Below, one piece after another: positions 61,556 through 64,000 of a stretch of 64,000 nucleotides of DNA. The position numbers and the translations under genes were made by a program. The notes beneath the pieces are model-generated. The model saw only the letters and a program-made list of their open reading frames with translations. It had not been told where the DNA came from and did not search any database. Source of the DNA: Candidatus Methanoperedentaceae archaeon (GTDB lineage Archaea; Halobacteriota; Methanosarcinia; Methanosarcinales; Methanoperedenaceae); the NCBI GenBank assembly GCA_003104905.1, contig PQAS01000041.1, forward strand, positions 1-64,000, written 5' to 3'. Within the stretch, counting starts at the first letter, position 1, and each line of letters begins with the position of its first letter.

Positions 61556-64000
61556 TGTTAATAAAATCCCTGGAACTTAAGAACATAAAATCCTATTACC
61601 AGGAGACCATCGAATTTTTTGAAGGTATAAACGGCATCTGCGGCGATAACGGACATGGAAAAACGACTATTATTGAAGCGATCGGATTTGTGCTGTTTGA
61701 TTTCCTGCCATTTAATAATGCGGATTTTCTGCGCCATGGTGAAAAATCAGGCTATGTAGCAGTAACTGTTGAAGGAAAAGATGAGATAGAATATACGATA
61801 TCCAGGAAGATCGGAAGCGGTAGTGATTATTCAATAAGAACGCCTGTTGGGGAAATAAAAGGAAGAAAAGATGTCCAGGCATGGCTTGCCGGGAATATCT
61901 TCCGAAGCATAAGGTCAGAAGAAGAACTGCCGTCGCTCTTTGAGAATGCTATCGGGGTGCCGCAGGGCACTTTTACTACAGCTTTTCTTGAGGCTGCAAG
62001 GAACAGAAAAATCATATTTGATAATATTTTGAAGGTCGAAGAATACAAAAGAGCGTTTGATAATTTGCTTCCGGTGCTGAATTCGATAAAGAAGACCATT
62101 GAGGAAATGGAGAAAGAGATCATTCCGCTTGTTACTCGCACTGAAAAATATCCTGAAATCCGGAAGGAAAAGGAAACACTCCAAACTGAAATAGAGGGAT
62201 TGAAAAATGAGATAAATGAAATTAATATAAGAATTTCGGCGCTTTCCCTGAAAAAAAAGGATATGATAGAAAAGAAGGCGCATCTGGATGCTCTTAATAC
62301 CCAGATCGAAAATGAACGGATACATCTTGCAGGTCTTTCAAACCAATTGAAAAAAGCGCGTTCTGATCTTGCAAGGGCAAAATCCGCAATGGATGTCCTC
62401 AATGAACTTGAGTCAGCTGAAAAGGAGTATCTTTCGAAAATAGGGAGGCTAAAAGGACTCAATATATCGCGCCTGGAACGGGATAAATTAAAAGATAAGT
62501 ATGCAATGATCCAGCTTGAAATAAGCCGTCTTAATGAAAAATATGAACGCTCAAAGACCATTTTATTGGAAAATTCCCAAATAGAGGAAAAAAAGAAACT
62601 TCTTCTTCCAAAAATGGAAAATGCGCGCAAACTTGAAGAATCGATGCAGCTCCTTCAAAAAGAACTGAAAGATCCGATGGCTGACCTTATTTCACGCTTA
62701 TCAAATCTTCGTGAGAAAGCGCAGCATGTGGAGAAAATGAAACAGGAGATTGAAAGACATGAACGGACGATAGCGACACTTTTGCCGTCAAAGAACAAAC
62801 AGTCTGGACTTGAGATCAGGATAACAGAATTGAAGGATATCGAAACATCTCTCAGGACTCTGTCCCTTGAAATATCAGGTCTAAATGAAAAGGAGGCTCT
62901 TGCCGGAAAATTGCGTGATGAGATCTTATACCTTGAATCACAAAAAAAAGAACTTTCCTGGGTCATGGAAAGGAAACAAACTCTTTCCGGTGAAATAAAA
63001 AAAATATCTAACCTGCTTGAATCTCTTATCGCAGTTAATTTTCAATTGAAGACTATGCAGGAAAAAGAAGAACGCGCAAAAACCATCAAACTGGAGATAT
63101 CAACGCTTGAAACACAGATCGCATCCATAAAACCTCTTATCGAAAAACAAAACGTCCTTGAAGAGTCGCAGCAGGAACTTAACCGTCAGCATGCGGCTGT
63201 AAAATCATTCCTGGCGCAGACAAAGAAAAATAAGGAAATTGCAGGAACACAGGGCATCTGCCCCATTTTCAATGGTGTCAAATGCTCATCAGTAAGTGAT
63301 TTTAATAAATATTTCAATGATGAGATTGATCGAAAGAATCAAGAATTAGAGGATTTAGAAACAAGTTTAAAAAATAATAAAGAGGAACTTGTTAAACTCG
63401 ATGATCCACAAAAAAAGATGCAGGAAAAACTCGTGCTGATCGCATCAAGAAAAAAAGATCTTGAATCATATAAAGAAATAGAAAAAGAACTTAAGGTTAT
63501 TCAGGAAAAACTTGACTCTTACTCATTATTATACACCAGGACATTAACAGGAAGCGAAGGGGAACTTAAAGAAATATCACATGACCTGTTCTCAAAAAAA
63601 AAAGAATTTGAAGAACTCGCAAAACCCATCACCGAATTTCAAAATATTACAGCATTGGTAGCATCAAAAAATAAAGATCTTGTAGAGCTTCCTGATATTC
63701 CTGCCCTGTTTATTGAATTTAATGAAAAACTGGCCCGAATAAATGAAAAATTCAAACTTGAAATCCGGTTGAATTCCATAAATAACATCCTTCAAACTGT
63801 GGTTTCACAGATAAGGTCAGGCGAAAAGGAACTGAAAGACCTCAATAATCCCGCGCAGCAAATTGAAATAATTGAAAACCTGATTGCTTCAAAGAAATCA
63901 GATATTGATTCTCTTAAAGAAGTGTCCCAGTTGATAGATGGTTGTTTGAAACAACTTGATGAACTAAATCAAAGATTCCATTTAAAAGATTCTATAAAAG
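61555..64000 (+). CDS. rad50: DNA double-strand break repair ATPase Rad50 (3' end outside window)
   Basis: 815 codons are visible. Walker A is GDNGHGKTTIIEAIG after MLIKSLELKNIKSYYQE. The Q-loop region VPQGTFTTAFLEAARNRK follows, then long coiled coils. The hook at the apex reads CPIFNGVKC with Cys569 and Cys577. Usual Rad50 hooks are C-x-x-C (CPxC), so here five extra residues separate the pair. The signature and Walker B motifs lie beyond the window. It bridges DNA ends and regulates Mre11 through ATP. Coupled to mre11. Confidence 0.95.
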   Translation, partial: MLIKSLELKNIKSYYQETIEFFEGINGICGDNGHGKTTIIEAIGFVLFDFLPFNNADFLRHGEKSGYVAVTVEGKDEIEYTISRKIGSGSDYSIRTPVGEIKGRKDVQAWLAGNIFRSIRSEEELPSLFENAIGVPQGTFTTAFLEAARNRKIIFDNILKVEEYKRAFDNLLPVLNSIKKTIEEMEKEIIPLVTRTEKYPEIRKEKETLQTEIEGLKNEINEINIRISALSLKKKDMIEKKAHLDALNTQIENERIHLAGLSNQLKKARSDLARAKSAMDVLNELESAEKEYLSKIGRLKGLNISRLERDKLKDKYAMIQLEISRLNEKYERSKTILLENSQIEEKKKLLLPKMENARKLEESMQLLQKELKDPMADLISRLSNLREKAQHVEKMKQEIERHERTIATLLPSKNKQSGLEIRITELKDIETSLRTLSLEISGLNEKEALAGKLRDEILYLESQKKELSWVMERKQTLSGEIKKISNLLESLIAVNFQLKTMQEKEERAKTIKLEISTLETQIASIKPLIEKQNVLEESQQELNRQHAAVKSFLAQTKKNKEIAGTQGICPIFNGVKCSSVSDFNKYFNDEIDRKNQELEDLETSLKNNKEELVKLDDPQKKMQEKLVLIASRKKDLESYKEIEKELKVIQEKLDSYSLLYTRTLTGSEGELKEISHDLFSKKKEFEELAKPITEFQNITALVASKNKDLVELPDIPALFIEFNEKLARINEKFKLEIRLNSINNILQTVVSQIRSGEKELKDLNNPAQQIEIIENLIASKKSDIDSLKEVSQLIDGCLKQLDELNQRFHLKDSIK

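Noticed and set aside
61827-62630. 267-residue open frame antisense to rad50
   Set aside because: It mirrors the Glu/Lys-rich coiled coil as Phe/Ser-rich sequence, a common artefact.
1-64000. CRISPR array, prophage or integron
   Set aside because: No regularly spaced direct repeats, phage structural genes, integrase or attachment sites were seen on either strand.

Overview
The window reads as chromosomal DNA of a methane-metabolising euryarchaeon related to Methanosarcinales, most likely of the Candidatus Methanoperedens (ANME-2d) type. Archaeal signatures seen directly are an archaeal 7S/SRP RNA, an archaeal initiator tRNA(Met), an L7Ae-S28e-L24e-Ndk-aIF2 cluster, a Cgi121 KEOPS subunit, Mre11/Rad50, archaeal phosphoglycerate kinase and mutase, and an intact methyl-coenzyme M reductase component A2 (AtwA) gene. 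A PhaE-like protein (polyhydroxyalkanoate synthesis), SdhAB with SdhB-type cluster motifs and an Si-type citrate synthase favour the ANME-2d lineage over an ordinary methanogen. The lineage is an inference; no 16S rRNA or mcr gene is in the window.

Layout. (1) 1-5104, minus strand: an iron-uptake operon made of an FTR1 permease fused to a DUF2318 domain, a 39-residue membrane peptide, two FtsX-type permeases, an ABC ATPase and a DtxR-family regulator, with an 18-bp palindrome at the head. It resembles the bacterial FTR1/P19 ferrous-iron systems but no P19 gene is present. (2) 5.1-21.9 kb: metabolic genes mixed with eroded genes. The eroded ones are an ArsR tail, a doubly deleted AtwA paralogue, a cupin/NTF2-like chimera and an HtrA lacking catalytic His and Asp. 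The intact ones include sdhAB, small ferredoxins, an M42 peptidase, an amino-acid permease, a metallopeptidase, a LeuCD-like hydratase divergent from citrate synthase, and a MarR-DUF362-rubredoxin operon. (3) 22-27.3 kb: a secreted metzincin, a GTPase, PhaE, SRP RNA and Cgi121. (4) 27.3-36.1 kb, minus strand: an eight-gene envelope/ABC-exporter operon interrupted by an IS200/IS605-type element with a truncated TnpB. (5) 36.1-52.1 kb: SppA, AtwA, TPR protein, amidohydrolase, UspA, CBS protein, IlvD, a second secreted metzincin, a TatD-like hydrolase, Pgk, a small metallopeptidase, a flippase-like protein and ApgM. (6) 52.1-55.2 kb: the translation cluster. (7) 56.2-60.1 kb: trpDFEG behind TGTACA boxes. 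(8) 60.1-64 kb: initiator tRNA, mre11 and the start of rad50.

Functional themes are iron acquisition and Fe-S redox chemistry, a partial oxidative TCA set (citrate synthase, candidate aconitase-like hydratase, SdhAB), envelope export and secreted proteolysis, and carbon storage. A recurring feature of the first 32 kb is genes with clean internal deletions, seen five or six times. These may be genuine erosion or a metagenome-assembly effect. The only gap between protein genes longer than 300 bases is 25981-26550, and it holds the SRP RNA. No CRISPR array, rRNA or prophage was seen.
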